In this document: piece by piece, positions 50,586-60,132 of the stretch
Layout: each line of letters opens with the position of its first letter
How positions within the stretch are numbered: position 1 is the stretch's first letter
Source: Chitinophaga sp. sic0106
Lineage (GTDB): Bacteria > Bacteroidota > Bacteroidia > Chitinophagales > Chitinophagaceae
DNA: 64,000 nucleotides
Reading direction: 5' to 3'
Assembly: GCF_019219075.1 (NCBI RefSeq)
Contig: NZ_JAHUWJ010000011.1
Coordinates: 1 to 64,000 of the forward strand
Translations under genes and position numbers: made by a program
Notes under the pieces: model-generated
What the model was told of the DNA's origin: nothing
The model's database searches: none
Seen by the model: only the letters and a program-made list of their open reading frames with translations

Positions 50586-52343
50586 TTATTTAGATTGATA
50601 GCCACCGAAGTATTTTACCGGTGACCAGGAAGGAATAACATCTATCGGTGCCGGGCCTACGTTTTTGTAAGCATCAGCGGCATATACTACCTTACCATCA
50701 ACGATGGTCATCACTGATGTAATGGATTTAATTTTTTCTTCTTCTACGGCAAAGTAGTCCTGGTCAAGTACTACCATATCCGCAGCGTAACCCGGTTGTA
50801 TTTTTCCTTTGCCCGATGCTTTGATCAGGTTGTAACCGCCGTAGGTAAAGAGCTGGAGGGCAGTGGCGCGATCGAGTGTATTTTCTTTTGCCATCACCTG
50901 GGTGCCACCAATGGTTTTACCGCTGGTGATCCAGTAGAGGGCTATCCATGGATTGTAGCTGGCCACGCGGGTGCCATCCGTACCGAGGCCGGTGGGGATA
51001 CCCAGTTCCAGGATACGTTTTACCGGAGGTGATGCAAGAGCTGGCTTAGTGCCATAGCGTTGTATGAAGCTTTCGCCCTGGTAGGCCATGCGGTGTTGCA
51101 GGGCAATGCCGCCACCGAGGGCTTTAATGCGCTGGAGGTTTTCTTCCGATACTGTTTCCGCATGATCAAAGAACCATACGAGGCCGTTGAGCGGCGTTTC
51201 TTTGTTTACGGCTTCAATTACGTTCAGGAAGCGGCTAATACTTTCGTTATAGGTAGCGTGCAGACGGAATGGCCATTTGTTTTTTACGAGCAAACTGATC
51301 ACTGCTTTCAGATTGGGCTCCATGGTAGCAGGCAGCTCCGGACGGGGGAACAGGAAGTTCTCGAAATCTGCACCATCGGCTACGAGGTTTTCGCCGCCGC
51401 CTTCTACATGGTAGTCCACTGAGTTGTGATCATATGCTTCCAGGTTTACCATGCCGATCCATTTCGTATAGTCGTTGAGTTCAGCACCTTTCTTTTGTGC
51501 AAAAAGGAAGTAGGGGAGTCGCACCGTAATTTTCCCTTCTTTGTTTAACGCATCAGTGATGCTGTAGTCGTCCGGGAAGTTCTGGAACCCGCCGCCGGCG
51601 TCCATGACCGCAGTTACACCGAGGCGGTTGAGTTCAGTCATGTATTGCAGGGTGGAATTGATTTCTTCTGCTTTGCTGAGCGTAGGCAGTTTGGCAAGGG
51701 TGGAATATAGGATGAAGGCGTTGGGTTCTGCCACCAGGAGGCCGGTGGGATTCCCCTGTGTGTCTTTCTGGATGAGGCCCTGCGGTGGATTGGGGGTGTC
51801 TCCCGTGATATTTAATCTCTCTATACCTGCTTTATTTAACCATGCTTTACCGTAGAGGTATAAAATAAACGTTGGTACGTTACCGGTAGCTTCATTTATT
51901 TCTTCCAAAGTAGGTAATCTTTTTTCTGCAAACTGGTATTCATTCCAGCCACCTACTACGCGTACCCACTGGCCGGCAGGTGTGCGCTGTGCCTGCTCTC
52001 TGAGCATTTGCAGGGCACGTTTGAGTGTGGTTACACCATCCCAGCGCAGTTCTGTATTATAAAAGCGGCCCCCTCTGATTACGTGCAGGTGGCTATCGAA
52101 CAGGCCGGGAATCACTCGCCTGCCATTAGCGTTTATTACCTGGGTGTTTTTTCCTTTGAGTCGCAGGATAACTTCATTGGTACCTGTTTTAAGCACTTTG
52201 TGATTTGCAATAGCTACTGCCTGTACTTCCGGTTGCGCACGGTTGAGTGTAGAGATTTTGCCGTTGGTGATGATGATTTCCGCCTGTTGTGCGTATAGGT
52301 TACCTGTGATAAGCAGCAGGCTGGCATAGAAAAATAGTTTCAT
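50586..52343 (-). CDS. secreted amidohydrolase (YtcJ-like)
   Basis: A 585-residue metal-dependent hydrolase of amidohydrolase family 3 with signal peptide (MKLFFYASLLLITGNLYAQ). The metal-binding residues fit a TIM barrel: GLFDSHLHVIRGG with His85 and His87, HATYNESI, WFFDHAETV and GLGTDGTR with the catalytic Asp. Substrate is unknown; relatives act on N-acyl amino acids or cyclic amides. The porin gene follows after two bases, while a hairpin and a 76-base gap separate it from the isochorismatase-like gene upstream. Confidence 0.88.
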   Translation of the reverse strand: MKLFFYASLLLITGNLYAQQAEIIITNGKISTLNRAQPEVQAVAIANHKVLKTGTNEVILRLKGKNTQVINANGRRVIPGLFDSHLHVIRGGRFYNTELRWDGVTTLKRALQMLREQAQRTPAGQWVRVVGGWNEYQFAEKRLPTLEEINEATGNVPTFILYLYGKAWLNKAGIERLNITGDTPNPPQGLIQKDTQGNPTGLLVAEPNAFILYSTLAKLPTLSKAEEINSTLQYMTELNRLGVTAVMDAGGGFQNFPDDYSITDALNKEGKITVRLPYFLFAQKKGAELNDYTKWIGMVNLEAYDHNSVDYHVEGGGENLVADGADFENFLFPRPELPATMEPNLKAVISLLVKNKWPFRLHATYNESISRFLNVIEAVNKETPLNGLVWFFDHAETVSEENLQRIKALGGGIALQHRMAYQGESFIQRYGTKPALASPPVKRILELGIPTGLGTDGTRVASYNPWIALYWITSGKTIGGTQVMAKENTLDRATALQLFTYGGYNLIKASGKGKIQPGYAADMVVLDQDYFAVEEEKIKSITSVMTIVDGKVVYAADAYKNVGPAPIDVIPSWSPVKYFGGYQSK

Positions 52344-52359
52344 GAAGAGATATATTTAA

Positions 52360-52402
52360 AAGAGGTTGTGTCAAGGTGTGATGCGCGCTGACACAACCTC
52401 TT
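52360..52402. terminator. hairpin between the isochorismatase-like and amidohydrolase genes
   Basis: AAGAGGTTGTGTCA (52360-52373) pairs perfectly with 52389-52402 around 15 bases. No long T-run follows on the minus strand, so it may only reduce read-through. Confidence 0.7.
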
Positions 52403-52419
52403 AGCTACAAATGGATGTA

Positions 52420-53109
52420 TTAGTGTTTCAGCATTTCGTGTGAGTACTGGATGCCGAGGCCATAAGCACCACCATATTTTTTCACGAGGTCGGTTACTGC
52501 TTTATAAGTTTCCTGGCGTGCCCAGTCGCGCTGCAATTCCAGCAGGTACTGGATAGAAGTCATTGGTTTGGCGCCTGCCTGTACCATGCGGTTAATAGCC
52601 TGTTCGTGTGCTTCTTTTGACACATCGCCGCAGGCATCCGTGATAATATAAACTTCATAACCCTCTGCAATGGCGGACAATGCAGGGCCTACGATACATA
52701 CACCGGTCCATAAACCACCGAATACCAGTTTCTTTTTACCTTTTGAAGTGATGGCTTTATGCGCATTTACGTCCTCCCAGGTGTTCATGGTTGTTCTGTC
52801 GATATAACCACTGGTGGCCTGTGGATAAAACAGTTCGATTTCAGGAAACACCGGACCACTGAATGATTTTTCTGCAACAGTAGTTAAAACAGTAGGTACA
52901 TTAAAGATTTTGGATGCGCCGGCAACGATGGCTACATTGTTTCTCAATTCCTCTGCGGTAATACTTTTGGTGGCAAATGCCATCTGGCCTTCATGATCAA
53001 TGAGAACGAGGGCATGGTTGGTAGGGTTCAGTAACTGTGGACCTGGTTTTTGTGCGAATGCTACAGCAGAAGATAAGCTCAGTGCGAATGCTACAAAGAT
53101 TCTTTTCAT
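52420..53109 (-). CDS. secreted isochorismatase-family hydrolase
   Basis: A 229-residue cysteine hydrolase with signal peptide (MKRIFVAFALSLSSAVAFAQ). The catalytic Asp is in ALVLIDHEGQMAF (Asp38), a Lys occurs in TVAEKSFSG, and the nucleophile is the Cys of LWTGVCIVGPALSA. The closest-looking family is YcaC-like hydrolases of unclear substrate, rather than true isochorismatase or nicotinamidase. Export is unusual for this family. First gene of a minus-strand group with the amidohydrolase and the porin; together they could process an amide compound outside the cytoplasm. Confidence 0.85.
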   Translation of the reverse strand: MKRIFVAFALSLSSAVAFAQKPGPQLLNPTNHALVLIDHEGQMAFATKSITAEELRNNVAIVAGASKIFNVPTVLTTVAEKSFSGPVFPEIELFYPQATSGYIDRTTMNTWEDVNAHKAITSKGKKKLVFGGLWTGVCIVGPALSAIAEGYEVYIITDACGDVSKEAHEQAINRMVQAGAKPMTSIQYLLELQRDWARQETYKAVTDLVKKYGGAYGLGIQYSHEMLKH

Positions 53110-53338
53110 TTTGTGTTTTTGTTTAAGGAATATAGATTGATTAACTAATTGGCATATGTGCTATATGTAGGTAAATCATTGGTGAAAAGAATCTGTTCGT
53201 TTTTTATGTAAAAGGCTGTAATGTAATGTGGTATTGGTTTTTGTGGTATTTTTATAGAATTTATGAGATGGTGAATTCATCTCATTTGTGGTATAAATTA
53301 CACTTGCCCATGTAGAAAGAACTTACTACCTTTTGAAT

Positions 53339-54217
53339 ATGAAAACAGAAATCGTTTGTTTCGGGGAGGTACTGTGGGATATATTGCCCGACAAGGAATT
53401 GCCTGGCGGGGCACCTATGAACGTAGCTTATCACCTGCAAAAAATGGGGCATACAACGGCCATGGTTACACGTATTGGTGAGGATGCATACGGTGAACAG
53501 TTGTTGCAGCTGATGCGGGGTTATGGATTAAATACCGCTTATATCCAGAAAGACGATCAGGTACCTACAGGCAAGGTGCTGGCCACGATTACACCTACGC
53601 AGGAGATGGCGTACGATATTCTGTTTCCGGCGGCATGGGATTTTATTGCGGCGGACCTCACCTGGGAAGCTTTTCAGGATGCGCATCCGGCATATATTAT
53701 TTTCGGTTCCCTTTCTTCACGGCATGCAGTGAGCAGGGAAGCACTGAAGGCGATGTTGCGGATTCCGGCGCTGCGCGTGCTGGATGTGAACCTGCGGCCA
53801 CCTCATTTTACAGTGGAGCAGGTGGACTGGTTACTACAACACGCAGATATAGTGAAAATAAATGAACATGAGTTGGTGGAGCTAAGCAGCTGGTTTGGTT
53901 TTTCGGGAGATATGGAGGCCTGCATTGAACAGTTGCAGGAAAAATATCTGCCCCGCGCAGTCCTTGTTACACTGGGTGCGGAGGGAGCGGTATTATATGA
54001 AGATGGTGATTTTCACTATGAAAAAGGCCACGTAGTTGTGGTGGCAGATACTATTGGCAGCGGTGATGCCCTGCTGGCAGGCTATCTCCACGCACGGCAT
54101 CAGGGCAGCGGGCCGGCTGCCGCCATACGCTTCGGTAATGCCTTGGGAGCTTTGGTGGCCAGCAAAAGTGGTGGATGTCCACCCTATGAAATGGAAGAAG
54201 TATATGTATTGATGTAA
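53339..54217 (+). CDS. PfkB-family carbohydrate kinase (fructokinase-like)
   Basis: A 292-residue sugar kinase. N-terminal EIVCFGEVLWDILPD and PGGAPMNVAYHL are typical of fructokinases, and the C-terminal ATP/catalytic motif reads DTIGSGDALLAGYL near 236-249, with the catalytic Asp in GSGD. The Ser in GSGD replaces the more usual Ala. The frame is open from a TTG at 53333, but the ATG at 53339 is the natural start. The gene stands alone and a GC-rich hairpin with a T-run follows at about 54232-54264. Confidence 0.88.
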   Translation: MKTEIVCFGEVLWDILPDKELPGGAPMNVAYHLQKMGHTTAMVTRIGEDAYGEQLLQLMRGYGLNTAYIQKDDQVPTGKVLATITPTQEMAYDILFPAAWDFIAADLTWEAFQDAHPAYIIFGSLSSRHAVSREALKAMLRIPALRVLDVNLRPPHFTVEQVDWLLQHADIVKINEHELVELSSWFGFSGDMEACIEQLQEKYLPRAVLVTLGAEGAVLYEDGDFHYEKGHVVVVADTIGSGDALLAGYLHARHQGSGPAAAIRFGNALGALVASKSGGCPPYEMEEVYVLM

Positions 54218-54297
54218 ATGATTATGGATAGTAGCAGAGGTCGGAAACGGCTCCTGCTTTTTTTGTACCTTTGCGGGGAGTTAAAAATCGGGATGCA

Positions 54298-54690
54298 ATG
54301 AATTTTTATACGAGAAAATGGGTGAAGCCTGAAGACCTGAATGCCCACGGGACCTTGTTTGGCGGTAGTTTACTACGATGGATCGATGAAGAAGCCGCTA
54401 TCTATTCTATCATACAGTTGGGTACCAATCGCTGTGTTACCAAATACATGTCTGAAATCAACTTTATTAACTCCGCCCGCCAGGGAGATATTGTAGAACT
54501 GGGAATTAAGGCCACGAATTTTGGCCGTACCTCGCTGACCTTGCAATGTGAGGTAAGAAATAAGATCACGCAAAAAAGTATTCTTACGATCGACCGGATT
54601 GTGTTTGTAAGTGTGGATGAACACGGTGTGCCGGTGCCGCATGGCAGAAGCGCTATAACGTATACGGATGAACGATTGAGGGAAGAATAA
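54298..54690 (+). CDS. acyl-CoA thioesterase (hotdog fold, YciA/BFIT-like)
   Basis: A 130-residue hotdog-fold protein that probably hydrolyses acyl-CoA. The signature runs KPEDLNAHGTLFGGSLLRWIDEEAA with the expected Asn/His/Gly pattern near 9-32, followed by TKYMSEINFINSARQGDIVEL. The frame is open from an ATG-free region at 54271 by an upstream start; the ATG at 54298 (MNFYTRKWVKPED) is preferred. A TACCTTTG box at 54266-54273 could be its promoter. It converges with the glycosyltransferase-type gene. Confidence 0.88.
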   Translation: MNFYTRKWVKPEDLNAHGTLFGGSLLRWIDEEAAIYSIIQLGTNRCVTKYMSEINFINSARQGDIVELGIKATNFGRTSLTLQCEVRNKITQKSILTIDRIVFVSVDEHGVPVPHGRSAITYTDERLREE

Positions 54691-54693
54691 ATT

Positions 54694-56211
54694 TTATGTG
54701 CCTGGTACCGGCTCTGCGGTATCTGACCAGATGGGGGTATTTTCGTTTTTTTCTACCAGCAGCAGCACAGCAAATAGCAGCAATACCAGCATGATGGACT
54801 GATAACGTAGTACCACAGGAGCTGCCAGCGTGCTAAATATAAAGTGCGCCACCTGGAAACTGGCGATAAGTGCCATCACATGATTGAATTTCACCTCCAC
54901 AAATTTATACCGCTTCAGGAGTATAAACCGGATGATTTCTTCTATGAAGGCTAGCTGAAGGAAGATAAACAGGAAGGTATATTTCGTCATGAGGAAGGGC
55001 TGTAATTGCGGAAACCGTTGGTTAATTGTTAACGGTGTTCCGCGGAACCATAGTTGCATGACGCCGGGAGTGCCAATTTTATTGCGGTTGCTGCTGCCGA
55101 TCATTTCTGTTCCCGGGCGCATATATTCCACTACGTTAGGCAGCCAGAAGTGCGTAGCAAATGCCAACGGATGCTTCTTAATCAGGATGGAACCATATTC
55201 ACGGTACAGGTCCGATACCCTGGCCCAGCCTGTGAAACTGTCGGTTACCTTGTGCTTTTTCATATAGTTGCTCAGCATTGCTTTTAAGGGACCGTTCTGC
55301 GTCCACATGTAATATGCTCCCGCGGGTAGGGTAGCTTCTTCCGGATTAAAATATTTACTTTTTACAAACTGGTGTGAGTAGCGGTGCAAACCTTGTAGTT
55401 GAGCAGGTATGCCAGCGGTGTCGTATGCAATATAGGGCAGCATGTACATAGCATTATTTGCCAGCTGCCATCCGCTGAATACAGAGAATTTTTTTACGCC
55501 GGTGAGTTTGTAGGTCTGATTGGTGGTGTAATAGATAAAGGATGCGATGAGTACTACCGGTAACGCGATCGCATACACTTTTTCCCATATGGCGACACGG
55601 GCCGGCAATATTGCCACCAGTGCCACCACAGGGAAAAACATGGCATTATACCGCATGGTGAAAGTCACTGCCAGTATAACGCCATGGAATAGAAAAACAA
55701 GGGTGCCGGGTTTATGGCGTACCCACAGCAACAGCGCAAACCAGGTAAACCCGAGGGCAAGGAATAACGCTTCAGTGATTACATAGTTGCTGAGGTAAAG
55801 AAATAAAGGGTTAATAAGTAGAAAGATAAATGCACCGTGGGTAAATAGTTTTCCTGGTCTTAGCAGGTAAAGTAAGGTGAAGTACAGAAAGAATGCACCA
55901 CACTGTAAACACAGGTATTGAAACACCATCAGTCCTGTTTCGGAAGGTATCAGGCTATGTTGCAGGGCCAGTATGCGGGAATAGCCTACCGGCCACAGGT
56001 CTGCCTGCAGGTGATAGGCGGCTGCGGTCAGATAGCTTTCGCTATCCGGCGTGATATCCATATACGGATATATGAGTTTAAATATCACCAGGTTTACAAT
56101 AATAACTGCTATGGCAATCCCTGCCAACAGGCGGTTGCGTCTGTCGGCAAGGAGGAAATGTCTGAAACTGGTATCCGTTAGTTTGGGGTCGCCGTAAATT
56201 GGTAATATCAT
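54694..56211 (-). CDS. multispanning membrane protein, GT-C glycosyltransferase-like
   Basis: A 505-residue integral membrane protein with about 11-12 hydrophobic segments. The first periplasmic loop has DITPDSESYLTAA, an acidic motif placed as in ArnT/PMT-type GT-C enzymes that use lipid-linked sugars. The C-terminal part also has long hydrophobic stretches ending before a charged tail. It lies 33 bases downstream of an FAD-dependent oxidoreductase of the UDP-galactopyranose mutase kind, which fits cell-surface glycan building. The exact sugar and acceptor are unknown. Confidence 0.72.
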   Translation of the reverse strand: MILPIYGDPKLTDTSFRHFLLADRRNRLLAGIAIAVIIVNLVIFKLIYPYMDITPDSESYLTAAAYHLQADLWPVGYSRILALQHSLIPSETGLMVFQYLCLQCGAFFLYFTLLYLLRPGKLFTHGAFIFLLINPLFLYLSNYVITEALFLALGFTWFALLLWVRHKPGTLVFLFHGVILAVTFTMRYNAMFFPVVALVAILPARVAIWEKVYAIALPVVLIASFIYYTTNQTYKLTGVKKFSVFSGWQLANNAMYMLPYIAYDTAGIPAQLQGLHRYSHQFVKSKYFNPEEATLPAGAYYMWTQNGPLKAMLSNYMKKHKVTDSFTGWARVSDLYREYGSILIKKHPLAFATHFWLPNVVEYMRPGTEMIGSSNRNKIGTPGVMQLWFRGTPLTINQRFPQLQPFLMTKYTFLFIFLQLAFIEEIIRFILLKRYKFVEVKFNHVMALIASFQVAHFIFSTLAAPVVLRYQSIMLVLLLFAVLLLVEKNENTPIWSDTAEPVPGT

Positions 56212-56244
56212 TCGTGGCTATTTTGAGTCGGAATGGCGCGCGTA

Positions 56245-57846
56245 TTATTTTTTCTCTTCGTGATACTCCTGTTCGGTGTTGATACTCCAGATATTTGATT
56301 TGGTAACAATGCCGTTGCAGATGTTATCTACCGCTACCATGGCGGTGAGCATGGAGTGGTCGGAGTTATTGTATTTGTGCATACCGTTGCGGCCTACGAG
56401 GAAAATATTTTCGAACGAGTCGACGTAGCCTCTGAGCTCATCAAACCGGTCGTAGGTGCCGAAGTAGGCGGGGTATGTTTTTTCCATGCGCAGTACGGTA
56501 GCGTCGAGTACATCAGCTTTTTGCGCGAGTCCTATTTTGCAGAGTTCATCGATAGCTATCTGCCGGATTTCTTCATCGGGGAGTTCCCAGAAGCCGTCGC
56601 CCATGTTGCAGAAGTATTCCATGCCCACCCAGGTGGTGTTGGGGTCCTGCACCATAAAGGGGCTCCAGTTGTTGAAGAGTTGCAGGCGGCCTACGCGTAC
56701 ATCTTTTTCCTGTATGTAGATCCAGGTGTCTTTAAGGGTAATGGGCTTGTACTGGCCTGTTTTACCGTCCTGGAAGCTGAGGTTTTTGAGGAGGATACCG
56801 ATGGTGATAAAGTCGCGGTACATGAGACCGGCAGCGATGTCCCGGATATTTTGCGGTACGTTGCCTTGCATATCTGCGATGAGTTCCTGCACCGGCATGG
56901 TGGAAAAGAAGTAGTCGCCATCGAGGATTACGGCTTCTCCGTTGGTTTTATCTACGGCCTCTATGGCGGTGATGAGGTTATTGTTGGTGAAAACTTTTTT
57001 CACATCGTGTTGCATGAGGATGGTGCCACCGCGTTCTGTGACTTGTCTGGCTACTTCTTCCCATAGTTGTCCGGGTCCGAATTTCGGGTAGAGGAATTGT
57101 TCTATCAGGCTGGTTTCTACATTTTTCTGGTTGATATCTTTTGGTTTGCCGGCGTCCCAGGCGGTTTTGAGGGCATGGGAGATAGCTTTGCCGATGGAGA
57201 TACCTTTGATGCGCTGGGCGCCCCATTCAGCTGATATTTTGGAGCATTCGATGCCCCATACTTTTTCGGTATAGTCTTTAAAGAAGAGGTGGTACAGCGT
57301 TTTACCGAAGCGGTTCACCATAAAGTCTTCCAATGATTTTTCCTGTTTGCGTGGGAACAGCTGGGCATACATGTAGGAAAACATGATGCTGATGGTGGTG
57401 CTGAAGCCCAGTTTTTTCAGGGTATCCAGGGAGAGTTGTATAGGGTAGTTAAAGAATTTTTTCAGGAAGTAGATACGTGACAGGCGTTGTCTGACGAGCA
57501 TAATGAGGTCAGGGTCGCGTGCTACGAGGGTATCGGTGTTGGTGGCGCCGGGTTTTTTAACATCTCTTGTTTTGCGTTGGTAGGTGATGCTGAAGGTTTC
57601 GGCGGCTTCGTCCTGCGGGGGCATCATATTGAGCCACCATTCCATTACGCGGTCTGATTTGGAGAAGAAGCGGTGTCCTCCGATGTCGATCCTATTCCCT
57701 TTGTAGTTGACTGTTTTAGATATACCTCCAATGTCAGTGCTTTTTTCCAGGACTATCGGGATAATGTTGGTGCGTTGAAGTAGTTCATAGGCGGCGGTCA
57801 AACCTGCGGGACCTGCCCCGATGATAATTGCTTTTTTTGCTGGCAT
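56245..57846 (-). CDS. FAD-dependent oxidoreductase, UDP-galactopyranose mutase/protoporphyrinogen-oxidase-like
   Basis: A 533-residue flavoprotein. The Rossmann motif IIIGAGPAGLTAAYEL (7-22), ADP-binding Glu in IVLEKSTDIGG, and RIDIGGHRFFSKSD near 52-65 are typical of this branch. The C-terminal flavin-contact motif reads NIFLVGRNGMHKYNNSDH. Proteins of this kind near GT genes usually act on nucleotide-linked or lipid-linked sugars, but amine oxidase-like activity is also possible. The membrane glycosyltransferase-like gene follows on the same strand. Confidence 0.82.
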   Translation of the reverse strand: MPAKKAIIIGAGPAGLTAAYELLQRTNIIPIVLEKSTDIGGISKTVNYKGNRIDIGGHRFFSKSDRVMEWWLNMMPPQDEAAETFSITYQRKTRDVKKPGATNTDTLVARDPDLIMLVRQRLSRIYFLKKFFNYPIQLSLDTLKKLGFSTTISIMFSYMYAQLFPRKQEKSLEDFMVNRFGKTLYHLFFKDYTEKVWGIECSKISAEWGAQRIKGISIGKAISHALKTAWDAGKPKDINQKNVETSLIEQFLYPKFGPGQLWEEVARQVTERGGTILMQHDVKKVFTNNNLITAIEAVDKTNGEAVILDGDYFFSTMPVQELIADMQGNVPQNIRDIAAGLMYRDFITIGILLKNLSFQDGKTGQYKPITLKDTWIYIQEKDVRVGRLQLFNNWSPFMVQDPNTTWVGMEYFCNMGDGFWELPDEEIRQIAIDELCKIGLAQKADVLDATVLRMEKTYPAYFGTYDRFDELRGYVDSFENIFLVGRNGMHKYNNSDHSMLTAMVAVDNICNGIVTKSNIWSINTEQEYHEEKK

Positions 57847-58038
57847 ACTATTATGGTTTTACAAAACAGCCAGCCCGGTGTGATCAGGGCGCAGCTGTTT
57901 TTGAGGGTGTCGGACTTCAGGGTAAAACAGGTAGGCAGATCATAAACTGCAATAATGATCTGCTTGCATATACAAGTTTAACAGTCCACACTGAAATGGT
58001 ATGTCAGCGATAAAAAAATCAGGTGATATGGGGAGAGA

Positions 58039-58893
58039 TCAGAATGTCCATTTATAGAAATACATCGGGGCGGCTTTGCCTTCGCTGATGGTTACGTACC
58101 CGCTGTTGTCGGGCAGGATGGTGATGGCTTCACCTTGTGCTTCCGGCTGGTAGGGGAGTTGTTTGCCGGGGCGTGCCATGGCTTGTTCTACGGTTTCGCC
58201 GTTTTTGCGGTTCCAGTAGTAAACGGTGGTGAGGGTTTTAAGGACGATGTGGTGGCCATCTTTGGATATATCGGCGGATACTACCCAGGTGAAGGGCAGG
58301 GTAATTAGTTTTTGGAGGGTGGTTTTGTCGCCGTTTTTGAAGTCGAGTTTGGTTTTATAGAGGTGAACGGCTTTTTGTCGTTTGCTGATGATATAGATCT
58401 GCCGGGAGATGGGGTCTATCATGAGTGATTCCGCATCCTTGGGGTGGTCGGGGTATTCGAGTTGGAGGATATCGGCGGTGATATTCACTTTAGGCTGGGG
58501 TTGGGTGGTGGGTTCTGGGAAGCGGTAGATGCGGATATGGTCGCGGGTACCGCTGTTATCGCCAATATCAGCCACATACACGTAGTATTTCCCCTTTACC
58601 GGCCCCGGACCCTCGGCGATGTCTTCCCAGTCCCTATTCGTCCCGTTTTCGATGTTAAACACGCTGATGGCTGCTGCTTTGTTGTTCAGGAGGTATACAT
58701 CGGGCTTATTGCCGCTGTCGTTATGGGACCAGAAGCAGTTTTTGAGTGGTACGGAGGAGGCGATACCGGAGGCTTCTTTTAGCTTTTTATCATTAATATG
58801 GCCCATTAGCCGGGGAGATACGGTGGCAGTTTGAGTAAAACCCTGGTATCCGGTAGTTATTAGCAGTACGGCGGCAAACAATAAGTGGCGCAT
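58039..58893 (-). CDS. secreted beta-propeller-like protein, unknown function
   Basis: A 284-residue exported protein with signal peptide (MRHLLFAAVLLITTGYQGFTQ). The mature sequence shows repeating strands with acidic turns (WSHNDSGNKPDVYLLN, VYVADIGDNSGTRDHIRIYR, DAESLMIDPISRQIYIISKR), as in beta-propellers. The motif DIGDNSGTRDHI is a hallmark of a conserved but uncharacterised family. No catalytic residues can be named. The gene is monocistronic, about 145 bases from the FAD oxidoreductase start on one side and from the third tRNA-Gln on the other. Confidence 0.8.
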   Translation of the reverse strand: MRHLLFAAVLLITTGYQGFTQTATVSPRLMGHINDKKLKEASGIASSVPLKNCFWSHNDSGNKPDVYLLNNKAAAISVFNIENGTNRDWEDIAEGPGPVKGKYYVYVADIGDNSGTRDHIRIYRFPEPTTQPQPKVNITADILQLEYPDHPKDAESLMIDPISRQIYIISKRQKAVHLYKTKLDFKNGDKTTLQKLITLPFTWVVSADISKDGHHIVLKTLTTVYYWNRKNGETVEQAMARPGKQLPYQPEAQGEAITILPDNSGYVTISEGKAAPMYFYKWTF

Positions 58894-59003
58894 AAAATGA
58901 ACGGTTTAGCAGGTGTTAATTTAGGGATAATTCCCGGAAAAAGGCCGCGAGGGTTGATACTGAGCGGGTTCAGAAATTTTTTTCTGAAAAAATACCGGAA
59001 AAA

Positions 59004-59035
59004 TTTTGGTTGAAATAAAGAATGTTGTAATTTTG
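59004..59035 (+). promoter_or_regulatory. tRNA-Gln(CTG) promoter
   Basis: TTTTG (59004-59008) and TAATTTTG (59028-59035), spacing about 19, ending 17 bases before the tRNA. Confidence 0.75.
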
Positions 59036-59052
59036 CCGTCCTGAAACGATGA

Positions 59053-59123
59053 TGCCTGATAGTATAATGGTAGTACTCGCGACTCTGACTCGCTCAGTCT
59101 TGGTTCGAATCCAGGTCGGGCAA
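59053..59123 (+). tRNA. tRNA-Gln (anticodon CTG)
   Basis: Acceptor TGCCTGA/TCGGGCA (one G-U), anticodon loop CTCTGAC, T loop TTCGAAT. The anticodon stem CGCGA/TCGCT has a C-T mismatch at its outer pair. Body is otherwise close to the two tRNA-Gln(TTG) genes. AT-rich accessory DNA starts right after it. Confidence 0.93.
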
Positions 59124-59129
59124 CAAGGT

Positions 59130-59170
59130 AAAAACCGCAAATTCTTGAAAAAGGGTTTGCGGTTTTTGTT
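59130..59170 (+). terminator. terminator after tRNA-Gln(CTG)
   Basis: AAAAACCGCAAA (59130-59141) pairs with TTTGCGGTTTTT (59156-59167), then GTTTT. Confidence 0.88.
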
Positions 59171-59620
59171 TTAAGGAGTTTGTTGTTTGATTTTTTTTTA
59201 GAACGCATGAGTGGCGGATCTGTTTTTAAATCTTCTCTGTAGTAATAATCAGTGTTGTTGCCCTCTCTATGATAGGTTTTCGATCTTAAATATTAAGCAA
59301 GTGCATAATGTGGTTGAGTTTGCGATCGATTTTGAGCAAGAGTCTTTCTGAATGAAGCAAATGATAGTATCATATGATATTATCATTTATATAAAAGTCC
59401 CGTCACTGCTGTATTTTTCTAATCCTATCTAGTTGTTGGAACTATAATGTTCTAAAATTGCCATCTTTATAAAGTTGCTATTTGAAAATTATAAATATTG
59501 AAAATAGTTGCTAGTTTGTTTATTTGCTAATATCTTTGTGTCAGTTCTTTTACTTCAATCTCTTTTCATATGGAAAACCAATTCCGGTGAGGCGCCGGCA
59601 TATAAGTAGCCATTTTACAG
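59171..59620. other. AT-rich spacer without genes
   Basis: About 450 bases with no protein-like frame, only short AT-rich palindromes such as CATATGATATTATCAT near 59370-59385. Composition differs from the core genes. It lies between the tRNA-Gln and the first pseudogene of the accessory stretch. Confidence 0.5.
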
Positions 59621-59976
59621 ATGAAAGAGAGAAGAATCTATGAATTGATGATTGGCAAACTGCTTGAAGTAGCAGAGAACAATCCTGATGGTTTTACAGT
59701 TAGGTTGCCAACACTTGATTTTGTTAAATCTGGTTGGGTGATTGCAATGGCCGAAACTCAGAACTGTCATGGGTATGAAGGAATGGAAAGGGCGATAGGG
59801 GCGCAATAGAAACACCCTCTCCGCTGTTAGGAGGCTGGAAATGCGAAGAGAATGGTAAGTTTTACTGGGACGCTGTTATTGTTGCCACCGATAAGGTATC
59901 AGCAGTAGCACTAGGTAAGCTTAATAATCAAATCGCTATCTACCACTTGGATTCTGCGGAGGTTATTTGGTTGTGA
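59621..59976 (+). pseudogene. frameshifted small protein gene, unknown family
   Basis: The first frame (59621-59809, MKERRIYELMIGKLLEVAEN...) ends early after GMERAIGAQ. Another frame resumes at about 59800 and reads AIETPSPLLGGWKCEENGKF, then YWDAVIVATDKVSAVALGKL and ends AIYHLDSAEVIWL at 59976. Together they make a plausible protein of about 118 residues; the break lies near 59795-59805 and needs a one- or two-base change. Composition, with a small alpha/beta pattern and WL end, suggests a real gene that has decayed, or a sequencing error. No function known. Confidence 0.6.
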
Positions 59977-60132
59977 AATTGGGAGAGGGGAGGGTACTCC
60001 TTCCCCTTTCATTAAAATATGTTATTTATATTGTACTATTATAAGACCCTTAATAGTTAGTTTTAAGTCCAGGGAAGACTGGTGTGTCAGACAACGCGTT
60101 AAATGATGTTTTATAAAACCTAAAGCAGCGCT

